Notes: generated by a model not told the origin, from the letters alone. Numbered from the stretch's first letter, positions 33,815-45,092 are shown. The stretch: DNA of 64,000 nt from Xenorhabdus budapestensis (GCF_002632465.1 NZ_NIBS01000006.1:1-64000); one strand, 5' to 3'. Translations and numbers: made by a program.

Positions 33815-33964
33815 TTAACAGTCAGTGATAAGTATCTGTTCCCTGATACTCGCAAGACACAGAATGGTAGTGGAAAGAACAGCTAGAATCGCCAACAACT
33901 ACCCCCAAGTAAAACTTTTATAACGCCAAAAGGCAAGCAACAAACCAAAAAGCAGAGTAATATC
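33815..33964 (-). pseudogene. Copy-2 version of the open frame upstream of brnQ
   Basis: Same frame as 31934-32080, reading LLFGLLLAFWRYKSFTWG and then an amber TAG at 33899-33901 where copy 1 has CAG; the frame continues with [17 protein letters not shown] to TAA 33815-33817. Relative to copy 1 there is a 6-base insertion that keeps the frame. The pattern suggests once-coding DNA. Confidence 0.4.
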
Positions 33965-34123
33965 TTAAACTAATTTTTAAAACTAGTGATTATTATCATC
34001 TATCATTGAATACACACTATATGATTTGCACTTTTTTATTCACATTGATTAATAAATCATTTTTTTGCCCGTATTATTACCATTAAATTACATTAACCTT
34101 ATGATTTTTTTAATCAGTTTACC

Positions 34124-34334
34124 TATATCCTTCGCCTTTCAAGTTGCCTCTTTGTTGGCTGCACTCATCCATCCCGGTCACCGTTTTTATAAACATACGG
34201 TTATCTATGCTCCCGGGGATTAATGAGAGGCTCCTGCCTCTCACCGGAGGCCAGCCTTTGGCTGGACAAATTCGTTCCCGACGAATTTGTCGCTCCCTTG
34301 CCGCCGCGATGCAACTTGAAATCCATTGGGTATA
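34124..34334. repeat. Long-form ERIC element inserted in the 3' end of phoR
   Basis: A 211-bp copy almost identical to the one at 11743-11952, with TATA-type ends and the same internal hairpins (GAGAGGC/GCCTCTC, CAAATTCGT/ACGAATTTG). Its right part is translated as the last 44 codons of phoR, including the stop. Confidence 0.92.
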
Positions 34335-35622
34335 TATCGGAGACAACAAGCGGCTGAGGCAACAAAAAACTAAATGTAGAACCTTTCCCTACAGTGCTTG
34401 AAATATCGAGATGTGTATTGTAATGATGCAAAGCATGTTTCACGATCGCCAACCCCAACCCACTTCCACCTGTTTGTCGTGAACGAGCACGATTAACCCG
34501 ATAAAAACGCTCAGTCAGGCGCGGTAAATGCTCTTGGCTGATCCCTTGACCATTATCTTCGACTTTGAACAATGCTCCCTGAGAGGATCTAGACCAACTA
34601 ACTACAATACGAGTACCTTCCACTGTGTGGTTAATAGCATTGTAAACGAGGTTCGACATTGCACTTCTCAGTTGTTCTTCATTCCCGAAAACCCGTAGTT
34701 TTTCATCGACATCAAACGCAATATCATACCGTTTATCTGCCAGTGTCAGCACTTCCTGCTGCAATAAAACCAACATAGCAGGCACATCAACAACATCATG
34801 CATATCCACCTGCGATCCGATTTCAATTCTGGAGAGATGCAATAGTTGTGTAACCAGACCATCCATTCTTCGGATCTGTTCCTGCATTGTCCTGATCGCT
34901 TTCTGGTTTGCTTCTCTACCCAATTCCTGATCCTGCATCATTTCCAGATAGCCTTGCAGTACTGTTAATGGTGTTCTCAACTCATGACTGGCATTGGCAA
35001 AAAAATCGCGGCGGAAATTTTCCAATCGCCGCTTTTGTGTAATATCACGGGCGATCATCAATAGTAGCCCTTCTGCATATGGCATTAACTGAAATTCCAT
35101 CAGATGACTATTATTTAATTCAATGGAAAGAGGGTAAGTAAAATCGCCCGCAACCATATAGCGACTAAAATCAGGATAGCGAAGCAAATTAAAAATAGAC
35201 TGCCCATTATCCTCAGGCCAGCGGAATCCTAATAAATGTTGAGCTAAGCGATTACACCAGAAAATATTACCTTCCACTGTCATCATCACCAGAGCATCCG
35301 GTAATGATTCCGCCCCGCTACGGAACCGTTTTATCAGTAATGCCAACTCCCGACGACGCTTACGGTTACGTTGCTGCAACTGATAAATGCCGTAAAATAT
35401 GGGTTCCCACCCTCCACGACCTGAAGGAGGTAACATACTGCGATCCAACCAGAGCCAGTCAGATAATTTCAGTAAATTGTAACCATGCCATACCAGTGCC
35501 AGCAATAATGCCACCACCAGCAACCACGCCAGATGGCCAATAAAGAAAGACAAAATAATTGCAGGCAGACAAAAAATAAACAGACCCAGTACTAACTGCT
35601 TCCAGGATAACCGCTCCAGCAC
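34201..35622 (-). CDS. phoR: Phosphate regulon sensor kinase PhoR with ERIC-encoded tail
   Basis: Histidine kinase that with PhoB controls the Pho regulon, acting at the inner membrane. It has two N-terminal membrane segments, a PAS region, the phospho-acceptor His213 in [14 protein letters not shown], and ATP-binding N, G1 and G2 boxes ([29 protein letters not shown]). The native part ends near residue 429 ([12 protein letters not shown]. coli PhoR has 431). The remaining 44 residues, beginning [14 protein letters not shown], are translated from the inserted ERIC. All catalytic boxes precede the tail, so activity is probably kept. Confidence 0.95.
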   Translation of the reverse strand: MLERLSWKQLVLGLFIFCLPAIILSFFIGHLAWLLVVALLLALVWHGYNLLKLSDWLWLDRSMLPPSGRGGWEPIFYGIYQLQQRNRKRRRELALLIKRFRSGAESLPDALVMMTVEGNIFWCNRLAQHLLGFRWPEDNGQSIFNLLRYPDFSRYMVAGDFTYPLSIELNNSHLMEFQLMPYAEGLLLMIARDITQKRRLENFRRDFFANASHELRTPLTVLQGYLEMMQDQELGREANQKAIRTMQEQIRRMDGLVTQLLHLSRIEIGSQVDMHDVVDVPAMLVLLQQEVLTLADKRYDIAFDVDEKLRVFGNEEQLRSAMSNLVYNAINHTVEGTRIVVSWSRSSQGALFKVEDNGQGISQEHLPRLTERFYRVNRARSRQTGGSGLGLAIVKHALHHYNTHLDISSTVGKGSTFSFLLPQPLVVSDIYPMDFKLHRGGKGATNSSGTNLSSQRLASGERQEPLINPREHR

Positions 35623-35665
35623 GTGATTCTCTCCGGCATGAAATTAAATGTTCATCATAATTATT

Positions 35666-35721
35666 TGGTTTACTTAGCTTTGTTTAGCTGATTTTGTTCA
35701 TCTGGTTTTATTCACTAAGTA
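35666..35721. repeat. Degenerate 14-bp tandem repeat between phoB and phoR
   Basis: Four weakly matching units with the pattern tnGTTTAnCTnntt: 35666-35679, 35680-35693, 35694-35707 and 35708-35721. This is a faint example of the tandem arrays seen elsewhere in the window. Confidence 0.45.
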
Positions 35722-35771
35722 GTGTTCAACAAACCTGTCCACATAAAACCTATCGATAAAAACCAGACAGA

Positions 35772-36461
35772 TTAATAACGGGTGGAGAAACGATAACCTG
35801 TACCACGCACAGTCTGTACCATTTTATCGTGTCCACCGATTTCAAGCACCTTACGTAATCGACGGATATGCACATCAACAGTACGATCTTCCACGTAAAC
35901 ATTAGCTCCCCATACATAGTTGAGTAACTGTTCACGGCTATAGACACGTTCAGGATGTGTCATGAAAAAGTGAAGAAGTTTGAATTCCGTTGGCCCCATA
36001 TCCACATCCTGCCCCTGACTGGAAACTCGGTGGGATACGGAATCCAGCATTAACCCATCCATATTGATAATATCTTCCGCTGTCATGGGAGACATACGAC
36101 GCAACACAGCTTTAATACGAGCAATCAATTCTTTCGGAGAAAATGGCTTAGTGATGTAATCGTCAGCACCAACATCAAGCCCACGAACCCGATCTTCTTC
36201 TTCTCCCCGCGCAGTCACCATTACGACAGGAATATCTTTGGTATTACTGCTGCGCTTCATCTGTTTAATAACTTGTATTCCTGAGCCACCAGGCAGCATC
36301 CAGTCTAATAATACTAAATCAGGGTAAGGCTCTGACAGACGCCCGATAGCTGTATCATAATCTTCTGCTTCAACAGGTTCATACCCGTTTTGCTCCAGCA
36401 CAAAGCACACCATTTCACGAATTGGGGCTTCATCTTCAACAACCAAAATACGTCTAACCAT
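35772..36461 (-). CDS. phoB: Phosphate regulon response regulator PhoB
   Basis: OmpR-family activator of the Pho regulon. It has 229 residues from ATG 36461 (AGGA six bases upstream), the same as E. coli; the frame opens at 36494. The receiver domain has phospho-acceptor D53 (LLDWMLPGG) and the acidic pocket E9/D10; the C-terminal winged helix has [12 protein letters not shown] and VRGTGYRFS. phoR follows about 150 bases later. A Pho box upstream indicates autoregulation. Confidence 0.97.
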   Translation of the reverse strand: MVRRILVVEDEAPIREMVCFVLEQNGYEPVEAEDYDTAIGRLSEPYPDLVLLDWMLPGGSGIQVIKQMKRSSNTKDIPVVMVTARGEEEDRVRGLDVGADDYITKPFSPKELIARIKAVLRRMSPMTAEDIINMDGLMLDSVSHRVSSQGQDVDMGPTEFKLLHFFMTHPERVYSREQLLNYVWGANVYVEDRTVDVHIRRLRKVLEIGGHDKMVQTVRGTGYRFSTRY

Positions 36462-36495
36462 GGTTAATCCTACCAATATTATTGAAGTCAGCAAA

Positions 36496-36518
36496 ACTCA
36501 CAATAATTCATTGTGAGT
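36496..36518. promoter_or_regulatory. Perfect inverted repeat in the phoB leader
   Basis: ACTCACAAT, five bases, ATTGTGAGT: a perfect 9-bp inverted repeat that overlaps the last half-site of the Pho box and lies 35 bases before the phoB start. It could be a repressor operator or a leader hairpin. I do not recognise a regulator. Confidence 0.5.
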
Positions 36519-36543
36519 CAATTTTATTACAGTTTTATGAAAC
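36515..36543 (-). promoter_or_regulatory. Pho box (PhoB binding site) of phoB
   Basis: Minus strand reads GTTTCAT-AAAA-CTGTAAT-AAAA-TTGACTC: three 7-base half-sites each followed by a 4-base A/T spacer, the 11-bp periodicity of PhoB sites (consensus CTGTCAT). It lies 54 bases upstream of the phoB start. Confidence 0.82.
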
Positions 36544-36763
36544 ACCTTCTGTCTTCATCATAAAACTGTAATCAACATTACAGGGAATTTATTACATAGC
36601 TGTCATATTTCATTGTTGTTGCGAAGCTGCTCGAAAACCTGCGAATGAAATCGTAATTACACACGACATCCCTTGAGCACTCATTATAATTAATAAGCGG
36701 AAAGCTGAAACAACACATAAATCAGAGCAAAAAAGCAAGATAAGAAAAACAGAGTAAAAAAAC

Positions 36764-38035
36764 ATGCGAATCATTCATACGTCAGACTGGCATCTTGGGC
36801 AATATTTCTTTACCAAAAATCGTGCCGCAGAGCATCAACACTTCTTACAGTGGCTTATTGGGCAAATAAATGAATATCAGGTTGATGCCCTGATTATTGC
36901 CGGAGATGTTTTTGATACGGGATCTCCACCCAGCTACGCCCGTGAGTTATACAATAGGTTTGTCGTGGACTTACAACCCACTGGCTGTCAGCTCGTTATT
37001 CTTGGCGGAAATCATGATTCTGTCGCCACACTCAATGAATCAAAGACCCTATTTTCTTACCTGAACACCACCGTCATTGCTTGTGCAGAAACGGATATCC
37101 AGCAACAAATTAAGTTACTGAATAACAAAAATGGTCAACCCGGTGCCATTCTCTGCGCCATTCCTTATCTGCGCCCACGGGATATCATGATAAGTCAAGC
37201 GGGGCAATCAGCCATGCAAAAACAGCAGGCACTACAAGATGCTATTACGGAACACTACCACCAGCTCTATCAACAGGCTTGTCTATTACGGGAACAGCTC
37301 GGTCACCCTCTGCCGATTATCGCAACCGGGCATCTGACCACTGTCGGGGCTTCTACAACAGATTCTGTCCGGGATATTTATATTGGCACACTGGATGCCT
37401 TCCCTGCTCAGGCCTTTCCTCCTGCTGACTATATTGCTCTGGGGCATATTCATCGTCCACAACTGATCAATCAGGCTGAGCATATCCGTTACAGCGGCTC
37501 ACCAATCCCCTTAAGTTTCGATGAAGTCGGGCAAGAGAAAAGTGTTTGTTTGGTTGAATTTAAGGAGGATAAGTTCAATAGTGTCACCCTGTTGCCCATT
37601 CCTGCTTATCAACCAATGCAATTAATTCGGGGGAATTTGCAACAAATCGAGGAACAATTACAAACTTTCAGTGACTATCAGGGAGAACGTCCTGTTTGGC
37701 TGGATATTGAAGTTGCAACTCAAGATTACCTGCATGACATCCAGAAACGCATTCAGTCTATGGCTGTCGATCTGCCTGTCGAAATCATCCTGCTACGGCG
37801 TAGTAAAACTATACGACAAATATCATTATCGGAAAAAAACAAAGAGATACTTACCGAATTGAGTGTATACGAAGTTTTCGAAAGACGACTGGCATTGGCT
37901 GAAATTGACGATCAACTGCAGAAACAACGCCTGACTACCCTGTTCAGGCAAACACTGGACGATATTGCTCAGCAACATACCCAAGAACAGCCGCTCAAAA
38001 ACAATAGCTCAGAAACAGCAGCTCAAAAACAATAG
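36764..38035 (+). CDS. sbcD: Exonuclease SbcCD, nuclease subunit SbcD
   Basis: Mre11-type Mn-dependent nuclease that cuts hairpins and protein-blocked DNA ends with SbcC. Phosphoesterase motifs are visible in order: SDWHLGQ, GDVFDTG, GGNHDS and ALGHIHRPQ. It has 423 residues (E. coli 400). The extra C-terminus is Gln/Asn-rich and is shaped by a 28-bp tandem duplication (37993-38035) that also brings in the stop. It diverges from phoB, as in E. coli. Confidence 0.95.
   Translation: MRIIHTSDWHLGQYFFTKNRAAEHQHFLQWLIGQINEYQVDALIIAGDVFDTGSPPSYARELYNRFVVDLQPTGCQLVILGGNHDSVATLNESKTLFSYLNTTVIACAETDIQQQIKLLNNKNGQPGAILCAIPYLRPRDIMISQAGQSAMQKQQALQDAITEHYHQLYQQACLLREQLGHPLPIIATGHLTTVGASTTDSVRDIYIGTLDAFPAQAFPPADYIALGHIHRPQLINQAEHIRYSGSPIPLSFDEVGQEKSVCLVEFKEDKFNSVTLLPIPAYQPMQLIRGNLQQIEEQLQTFSDYQGERPVWLDIEVATQDYLHDIQKRIQSMAVDLPVEIILLRRSKTIRQISLSEKNKEILTELSVYEVFERRLALAEIDDQLQKQRLTTLFRQTLDDIAQQHTQEQPLKNNSSETAAQKQ
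37993..38035. repeat. 28-bp tandem duplication at the end of sbcD
   Basis: GCTCAAAAACAATAG occurs at 37993-38007 and again at 38021-38035, period 28 bp. As 28 is not a multiple of three, the second copy is read in another frame, where its TAG serves as the sbcD stop. Confidence 0.85.
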
Positions 38036-38063
38036 TTCAGAGAAAATAGTAGGATGCAATAGC

Positions 38064-41000
38064 ATGAAAATTCTTAGCTTACGGCTAAAAAATATTAATT
38101 CCTTACAGGGTGAATGGAAAATTGATTTCACAGCAGAGCCTTTTGCCAGCAACGGATTATTTGCTATTACCGGCCCGACAGGTGCAGGAAAAACTAGCCT
38201 GTTGGATGCTATCTGCCTCGCCTTATATCACGAAACCCCACGGCTCAACACCATTTCAGCCAATCAGAATGAATTAATGACCCGCCATACAGCCGAATGT
38301 CTGTCAGAAGTTGAATTCGAAGTTAAAGGGGTTGCTTATCGTGCCTTCTGGAGCCAGCGTCGTGCCCGCAATCAAGCTGACGGCAAACTCCAGCCCCCGA
38401 AAGGAGAATTAGCAGACAAAAAAACAGGCAAGATTTTGGCTGACAAAATACCGGATAAAAAAGAGAAAATTGCTGAAATAACTGGTCTTGATTTCAAACG
38501 CTTTACTAAATCTATCCTCCTGTCACAAGGTGATTTTGCTGCATTCTTAAATGCAGATGATAAAGACCGTGCCGATTTACTGGAAGAACTGACCGGTACA
38601 GAAATTTACGGTATCTTGTCGCAGGAAATTTACCAACGCCATAAAGAAGCCCAATCTGAATTAAATATTCAACAAGCTAGAGCTTCTTCAATCGAATTAT
38701 TAACTCCGGCACAGATAGAAGAATACCAAAATCAGCAACAACAGCTTATCGCAGCAGAAACTCAGCTCAACCAGCAGCTTAAAGACTTACAGGCAACCGA
38801 ACATTGGCTCGTACAACAAAATGAATTAGAACAAGCATTAACTAACAACAAATTGCTTTTTCAGCAGGCTGAGCAAGCTATTCAAGATGCCCACCCCCAA
38901 TTACAACAACTGGCTGCCAGTGAACCTGCCGAAAAACTTCGTCCATTGTGGGATACACAAAATCGAGCATTTAATGAAAAGCAACGGCTTGATGAACAAC
39001 ACAGAAAAATAACATATGAGATTGAACAACAATGTTCTTTATTACAACCAGCCCAACAAAAGCAGATTGAGCTAGAAAATACCCAAAAAGAGCATATACA
39101 GCATCATATGCGGCAGGAAAAACTGATTTCTGAGCACATTATGCCACTTGATCATAAGATCGAAATTCAATCGAAAGACTTGCTCACTCAGGAGAAAGAA
39201 GTTACTGCATATAATCGTGAACTGACAGAAATATTGTCTCAATATCAAGTGACGAAAACTCAGTACATCACACTGAATAAAGAACAAAAAACGCTGGAAA
39301 CATACTACGAAGAACACCCTTATTTCCGTAAGCTGGAGAGTAAACTGCCTGAATGGAAACAACTCTTTTCTCGCCAGAAAGAAAAACAGATCCAGATAAC
39401 CAGGCTCAGACAAAAAAACCAGCAAATTACCACTGAACTAACCTGTACAAATGAGCACCTGAATGTCTTAAATACGACGCTGGTACAACAATCTACACAA
39501 AACCAGCCATTACAGAATGAACTTATCCTTGCCGAAAAAGAACTGAGTAGCTTGCAGGCAATTCATCCATTGGAACAGTTACAAAAACAGTTATTAGATT
39601 ACCAATCACAACTCAGTTCACAAAATCAACTGGAGATTTTGCAGCCCCAGATCCAACAATTACAGGCAACGATTTCAGATAATCAGGCACAACTCACACA
39701 AACTCAGGCATTACTGGAACCTTTACCAACTCAGATAACCGCTCTCGAACTGCAATTAACAGAAACGCAGCAACACCATCAGGATTTAGCTGAACGTATT
39801 CGTCTGGAACAGCGGATCATCAGCCTGGAACAAGAACGCAACCAATTGAAGGAAGGAGAAGCCTGCCCGCTTTGTGGGGCAACGCATCACCCTTTGATCA
39901 CCGAATACCAAAATATCGCCCTGCCAAAATCAGAAGAGCGCTTGAAAGTTCTGAGCCAGAAAATAGAACAGCTACAAGGAGAACGCTCCGCTTTACAGCA
40001 AAAACAGCAGTTTCAGCAAGAACGCAGTGAGCAATTACAGCAATCCATTACACACCTCATATCTCAACTAGCAGAGATGAATAAACAATGGCTGCACCAT
40101 TGCCAACAGCTACAATCCTCTGAATTTACAGTAGATGAATTATCAGCAGAGACAGAGTCTGTAGGTCACTTTATTAGTCAACGGAAAGCGGCTTACCGAC
40201 AACACCAAAAACAGTACGAAGCACTATTACAAGCTGAAAAACAGTATCAGGCTGCGGAAAAATCACTATCGAATCATCGTGAACAGTACAAATCTTACGA
40301 GCAAGAGATCGCCCTGGAAAAGGTCAAGCAAGAGACTTATCAGAGACAATTAACTGAAAATACAGAAGAGTTGCGCCAGATAGAAGCGGAATACACAGCC
40401 ACAACAGAGCAGCTAACCTTCGAATTATATGATACGCCATTTGTACTACCGGAACCGCAGGAGGTTGAGAACTGGCTACAGTTACGTGATAACGAATTAA
40501 AAAACTATCATGCTTCGCGAGAAAGATGGCAACAATTACAACGGGAGCAGGCAGCTCTGCAAAGTAAACTCAATGAACTGGAAAAGCAAAAAGATAAGCT
40601 GACCAATAAACTGCAAGCACTGAGTGAACAGCAACAACAACAAAAACTGCTATTGCAACAAACACAACAAGAGCGTTATCAATTTTTTGGTGAGCAATCC
40701 ATCAGTACCGTCCGTCAGGAATTACAGCAAAAGACGAATGAATTGGATACCGCCTATAAACAAGCGACGACAGCTTTGCAGCAGTTACAGAATAAAATGA
40801 ATCAATTAACGGGCGCAGCCAGTCAAATTGAACGAAGCTGTCACACTGCCGAAACCGAGTGTACATTAGCATCCAACGCTTTCCGGCAAGGGTTGCAACA
40901 ACAAGGTTTTTCTCATCAAACTGCTTTTGAGCAAGCTTTGCTGGTGCCTGAACAGCGAGAAGCTCTGCAACAATTACAAGAACAACTTACCAAACAGAGC

Positions 41001-41789
41001 CTGCAAGCTAAAACACGATATCATGAATCAGAAGTTATATTACAACGGCATAGAGAAAAATCGCCGTTACTGCTGGAACAACACGAACCGCCACAAGTAA
41101 CCGAACTCTTGGCTAATATTGCCGATGAACTGAAACAAAATAATCAGCTCCAAGGCGCAGTAAAAAACCGGCTCAACAGCGATGCCAGTCGTCGGCATCA
41201 GCAGCAAGAACTACTGGCACAAATTGCCCTTTCACAACAAAACTACGATGACTGGAGTTATCTCAATAACTTACTCGGCTCCGCTGATGGTGCCAAGTTC
41301 CGGCGTTTTGCTCAAGGACTAACATTGGATCATTTAGTCTATCTGGCAAATATTCGGTTAGAAAAATTACACGGCCGCTACTATCTACAGCGCAAACGAC
41401 AAAGCAAAGATGATGGTGGATTAGAGTTACAGATCATCGATACCTGGCAAGCCGATGCAATTCGAGATACCAAAACCCTCTCAGGTGGTGAAAGTTTCCT
41501 CGTTAGTCTGGCGCTGGCATTAGCTCTGTCTGATCTGGTCAGCAACAAAACTCAGATAGAATCCCTGTTCCTTGATGAAGGCTTTGGTACTCTGGATTCA
41601 GAAACCCTTGATATCGCTCTGGATGCACTTGATCACCTGAATGCGACAGGAAAAACCATCGGTGTTATCAGCCATGTTGAAGCGATGAAAGAGCGGATAC
41701 CTGTGCAGATCAAAGTAGAAAAAATGAATGGATTAGGGGTCAGTAAGTTATCGCCGGAATTCAGCATTCATTGCCATAACAGGAGTTGA
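38064..41789 (+). CDS. sbcC: Exonuclease SbcCD, ATPase subunit SbcC
   Basis: Rad50-like SMC-family ATPase. The first in-frame ATG is earlier, but I start at 38064 ([18 protein letters not shown]), with AGGA nine bases upstream. It has 1241 residues, longer than E. coli SbcC (1048). Walker [10 protein letters not shown] is at residues 37-45; two long Gln-rich coiled coils flank the zinc hook CPLC (C601, C604); signature LSGGES begins near 1139, followed by Walker [13 protein letters not shown]. The start is 28 bases after sbcD. Confidence 0.95.
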   Translation: MKILSLRLKNINSLQGEWKIDFTAEPFASNGLFAITGPTGAGKTSLLDAICLALYHETPRLNTISANQNELMTRHTAECLSEVEFEVKGVAYRAFWSQRRARNQADGKLQPPKGELADKKTGKILADKIPDKKEKIAEITGLDFKRFTKSILLSQGDFAAFLNADDKDRADLLEELTGTEIYGILSQEIYQRHKEAQSELNIQQARASSIELLTPAQIEEYQNQQQQLIAAETQLNQQLKDLQATEHWLVQQNELEQALTNNKLLFQQAEQAIQDAHPQLQQLAASEPAEKLRPLWDTQNRAFNEKQRLDEQHRKITYEIEQQCSLLQPAQQKQIELENTQKEHIQHHMRQEKLISEHIMPLDHKIEIQSKDLLTQEKEVTAYNRELTEILSQYQVTKTQYITLNKEQKTLETYYEEHPYFRKLESKLPEWKQLFSRQKEKQIQITRLRQKNQQITTELTCTNEHLNVLNTTLVQQSTQNQPLQNELILAEKELSSLQAIHPLEQLQKQLLDYQSQLSSQNQLEILQPQIQQLQATISDNQAQLTQTQALLEPLPTQITALELQLTETQQHHQDLAERIRLEQRIISLEQERNQLKEGEACPLCGATHHPLITEYQNIALPKSEERLKVLSQKIEQLQGERSALQQKQQFQQERSEQLQQSITHLISQLAEMNKQWLHHCQQLQSSEFTVDELSAETESVGHFISQRKAAYRQHQKQYEALLQAEKQYQAAEKSLSNHREQYKSYEQEIALEKVKQETYQRQLTENTEELRQIEAEYTATTEQLTFELYDTPFVLPEPQEVENWLQLRDNELKNYHASRERWQQLQREQAALQSKLNELEKQKDKLTNKLQALSEQQQQQKLLLQQTQQERYQFFGEQSISTVRQELQQKTNELDTAYKQATTALQQLQNKMNQLTGAASQIERSCHTAETECTLASNAFRQGLQQQGFSHQTAFEQALLVPEQREALQQLQEQLTKQSLQAKTRYHESEVILQRHREKSPLLLEQHEPPQVTELLANIADELKQNNQLQGAVKNRLNSDASRRHQQQELLAQIALSQQNYDDWSYLNNLLGSADGAKFRRFAQGLTLDHLVYLANIRLEKLHGRYYLQRKRQSKDDGGLELQIIDTWQADAIRDTKTLSGGESFLVSLALALALSDLVSNKTQIESLFLDEGFGTLDSETLDIALDALDHLNATGKTIGVISHVEAMKERIPVQIKVEKMNGLGVSKLSPEFSIHCHNRS

Positions 41790-41819
41790 TATAACAAAAC
41801 TATGAGGAAGTATTTGATT

Positions 41820-41853
41820 GCCGTAAAACCCGTCCAAAGACGGATTTTACGGC
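41820..41853. terminator. Inverted repeat between sbcC and the autotransporter gene
   Basis: A 15-bp stem (41820-41834 and 41839-41853) with one mismatch and a 4-base loop, with A/T tracts inside the arms. It lies between convergent genes and lacks a T-run after the stem on either side, so termination is likely but not certain. Confidence 0.55.
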
Positions 41854-41896
41854 GCAACATTGATAATTTCTCTGGATATTAGTTATACACCCATCG

Positions 41897-44035
41897 TCAG
41901 AAGCGCCAGACAAAACCCGCATTAACACTATTGTCCTGATGAGCAGAAGATAACAATCCACTATAACCAAGCGTAAATGACACATTCTTGCCTGCTGTCA
42001 TTTCAGCATTAGCCTTCAATACAAGTCCATCACGCGAAACCGGAACACTGTGGGTAATGAAAGTTTTGTTACTTCCACGAAACGCTGAACTCACCGCGCG
42101 CTCACGCTCACCATACTGGTGTTGCCAACCTAACTCACCATGCAGGGCAACAGTAGCCCCCCACTTGGTCTGCCAATCATGGTTAGCACGTAATCCAAGT
42201 GTGGAAAGTGTTGCTTCTGTATGCTGTTTATCGGCCTGAAGCACCGCCGGTCCCCCATTTTCGTTAATACCATTATTACGGAAACCGACATAAGAAAGAT
42301 TCATAAACGGTTCCAGATTTACCGGAGCTATAGGCAGATTGTACGCAGCTTCAACAAATAACTGTGCCGTACGGCCACCATATTTCGCTTCTCCGCGATC
42401 GTACTGATAGCCATAATTAACAGGGCGATTGGTATCGATGCGATGCCAGGTGTATCCACCTCCGGTACGCAGTGTCAGATCACCAAAGCGACGATCACCA
42501 TAAAGAGCGATGTGATAATTATTACTGTCAGCACTGGTACGGTAGCCACCGTCAAGAGAAGTACGGGTATAACCAGTGGCGATACCAAAATGACTATAAT
42601 TATCAATCGAACCGTCAGTTCCGAGTAGTACTCCGTAAGTGGAAGACTGATAACCAGTAGCATTAAGCGTACCGGAACCATGGCCCCATGCCCCAAGCAA
42701 CCGAACCCAAGCGCCCTTATTTTCTCCGTGATTGCTATATCCGTAATTACCATCTGCGTTATTATGCTCCGCATAAATACCGGACGATAGCGAACGGCCT
42801 TCAGCCTGCCTCAATCGGGCATTCAGGGTATCACGCAAGTAACGGCTTTCATTAACCAATGCAGAAGTTATATCCGCATGGATCTGTCCATCAAATTGTT
42901 TGAAAGCATGTCGAACCTGATCGGCAGAAGTGGAAGGCAAAATACTCTCGTAAACCGGATTACCAGCACCGAGGGAATCAACAGCACCAGCCACAGAGCG
43001 TTCATTCTGCGTCAGTGCTACATCGGCAAAAGCGGTATTATTACGTGCTATATTGAGCATCACTTTACTGGGTTGATATGACAAGTTAGTGTTCAAAAAG
43101 AGATAGTGCGAACCAACTTTATCAAAACGCCCGCTAATGTCCTTTTCTGTACTGAGAATATTATACTGCTGACCTGTCAAGCTATACGCTTTATCGTCAG
43201 CAAGATTATCGCGGGAAAGCAGGTTATTACTGTTCAGAAGAGCGATTTCTACCTTACCTCCGTTGATTTGTACCTTATCCCCTGCATGGATGCTGTCATT
43301 GCGTCCATCAGATGTGATTTCAACAGCATAACGAGAGCCAGATTCAAAGGTAACTTCACGGGAAACACTGAGTTTACCAACAGAATAGCCCGGACTGACC
43401 GTTCCTCCACGCTGAACCACAAGGGAACCGATAGTGCCATAACCACCGAATACACCGCTGTCTTTTACCAGGACTGAGGAAGTCAGTGAATCGCTGATCC
43501 CCAATACCCCCTGTTTAACTAATGTCGGGCCAGAATAAGTATGCTTACCAGTGAGAAGTAACGTACCATTACCCTGTTTGGTTAACCCACCGTGACCACT
43601 GATATCATTACTCCAGATATCAAATTCACACTGTCTGCCTTCACAAACACGTTCGGTCGGTTTGCCTCTGTCTAGAACAACACCAACACCGGGAATATCA
43701 GCGACAAACTGTCCATCCCCATAAACAACACCCTCTGGATCAGGAATACGAAAAGTAGTTGGAATATCCTCTGCCGTATAAAACATGCCAGGGCCATTTA
43801 TTGCTTTACCGAGATTAATCATTCCCCAACCATAAATCTCATCAATGCCTGGCTTGCCCATATCAGTAGCAGTAGTGCGGAGCACGGAAGAAACCTGGGC
43901 ACCGCTCATGTACGGGAAACGCTCCATCAGAATAGCAATACCACCGGCAGCATGAGGGGCTGCCATTGAAGTACCACTGAATTTCTCGTAATCGGTTTTT
44001 AGCGTATCCACACTTGTTCCATTTATCACTGAGCT
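41897..44035 (-). pseudogene. Subtilase autotransporter, 3' part (frameshifted from 5' part)
   Basis: This frame continues the peptidase S8 passenger: it reads YSSVINGTSVDTL, then the catalytic serine motif FSGTSMAAPHAAGG, then a beta-helix passenger with the passenger-repeat sequence GNGTLLLTGKHTYSG, and a C-terminal autotransporter beta-barrel ending AGFVWRF, with the terminal Phe expected for Bam insertion. It has no usable start of its own. It is out of frame with the upstream Asp/His part (44034-45092) by one base deletion or two-base insertion at a (TA)4 tract. As sequenced, no complete protease can be made. Confidence 0.85.
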
Positions 44036-45092
44036 ATATATAACTTCCGGGTGCACTGACACACAAACTGGCCGTATAACCACAGCGGGACGAAAAAACA
44101 CTGATACTATAGGGAATTTTATTGCTGCTATTAGCATCCTTCTGCACACTGGCAACCGTCAACCAGTTTGGCGCAATATCCGGTACAAACCAGGCCAAAC
44201 CCGCTATGGCATCCGGCTCATTATAGTTACCGCTGTTACCCGCAGCAAAAATGGTCACAATACCACTACGCCCGGCATCAATTGAGCCCTGATACGCACC
44301 ACCTGGTTTTGTTCCTAATATCGGTTTGATTTGATCGAACTGTTTCTGGGCATGTTCCAGATGAAAATGTGACCCTTTGGGATCCTTCCCCGCATCTTCA
44401 AGCTTTTTATCAATACCAATGCCCCAACTGTTATTGATAATACGGGCCCCACTTGCTATCAATGCATCCCAGCCAGCCTGATATACACCGCCGTCATTAC
44501 CTAAAATAATGCCATCCTCAGGGCCGGGATCGCCATTTTCAGCACTAATGATCTGTGCATTATAGGCCACACCATGCATTTTTCCGCCATCACGGCTACC
44601 GGCAGCAATACCAGCAACATGAGTACCGTGATTTCCCAATTTGCCTCCCAGTTGCTGGCTTGGTGTACCATCATAAGAAAAGGGATCGCCTTTCTTCACC
44701 GCAATATAGGGATCGGTATACTCACGTATTCCGAAGGTGTAAAGGTTAATCACCTTATCTTTTCCCATAAACTCAGGATGCTTAGCGTAAACAGCCTGAT
44801 CAAATATTCCTAGTTTGATCCCTTTACCGGTATAGCCTTTTGCATATGCTTCATCTGCGTGAATCGCACCAAGCCCCCACTCTGCAAGGAATTCACCAGA
44901 GTGCCAACTGGCAGGATTGCCCAACTTACCAGTTTCAATATAATTTTCTGCATATGCTCCGACGCTGCCCGCCGCAAGACAACAAGCAACGGCATAGCAA
45001 AGTGCACATGGTTTCGTTTTGAATAAATTAGTTTTGAATAGATTAATTTCGGATGGGGTGTTCTTAAATAGACCTGTATTTTGCTTATTCAT
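44034..45092 (-). CDS. Subtilase autotransporter, 5' part (signal peptide, Asp and His sites)
   Basis: N-terminal 352 residues of a secreted serine protease autotransporter. Start ATG 45092 (MNKQNTGLFKNT) is chosen by the signal peptide; an earlier in-frame ATG at 45143 exists, and neither has a strong ribosome site. The signal has a long charged N-region, a core CYAVACCLAAGS and an AYA cleavage site. Peptidase S8 motifs: LGIFDQAVYA (Asp), GNHGTHVAGIAAG (His) and IINNSWG (oxyanion Asn region). The frame stops at TAG 44034-44036, before the catalytic Ser. Alone it should be inactive and could not reach the cell surface. Confidence 0.85.
   Translation of the reverse strand: MNKQNTGLFKNTPSEINLFKTNLFKTKPCALCYAVACCLAAGSVGAYAENYIETGKLGNPASWHSGEFLAEWGLGAIHADEAYAKGYTGKGIKLGIFDQAVYAKHPEFMGKDKVINLYTFGIREYTDPYIAVKKGDPFSYDGTPSQQLGGKLGNHGTHVAGIAAGSRDGGKMHGVAYNAQIISAENGDPGPEDGIILGNDGGVYQAGWDALIASGARIINNSWGIGIDKKLEDAGKDPKGSHFHLEHAQKQFDQIKPILGTKPGGAYQGSIDAGRSGIVTIFAAGNSGNYNEPDAIAGLAWFVPDIAPNWLTVASVQKDANSSNKIPYSISVFSSRCGYTASLCVSAPGSYI

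Noticed and set aside
34119..34349. 76-codon frame in the ERIC at 34124
   Set aside because: Repeat-derived; not a gene.
39072..39425. 117-codon antisense frame within sbcC
   Set aside because: Shadow of the Gln/Lys-rich coiled-coil coding strand.
44020..44060. Programmed ribosomal frameshift to join the autotransporter halves
   Set aside because: No slippery heptamer or downstream stem is apparent at the TATATATAG site; slippage at DNA level or decay is more likely.
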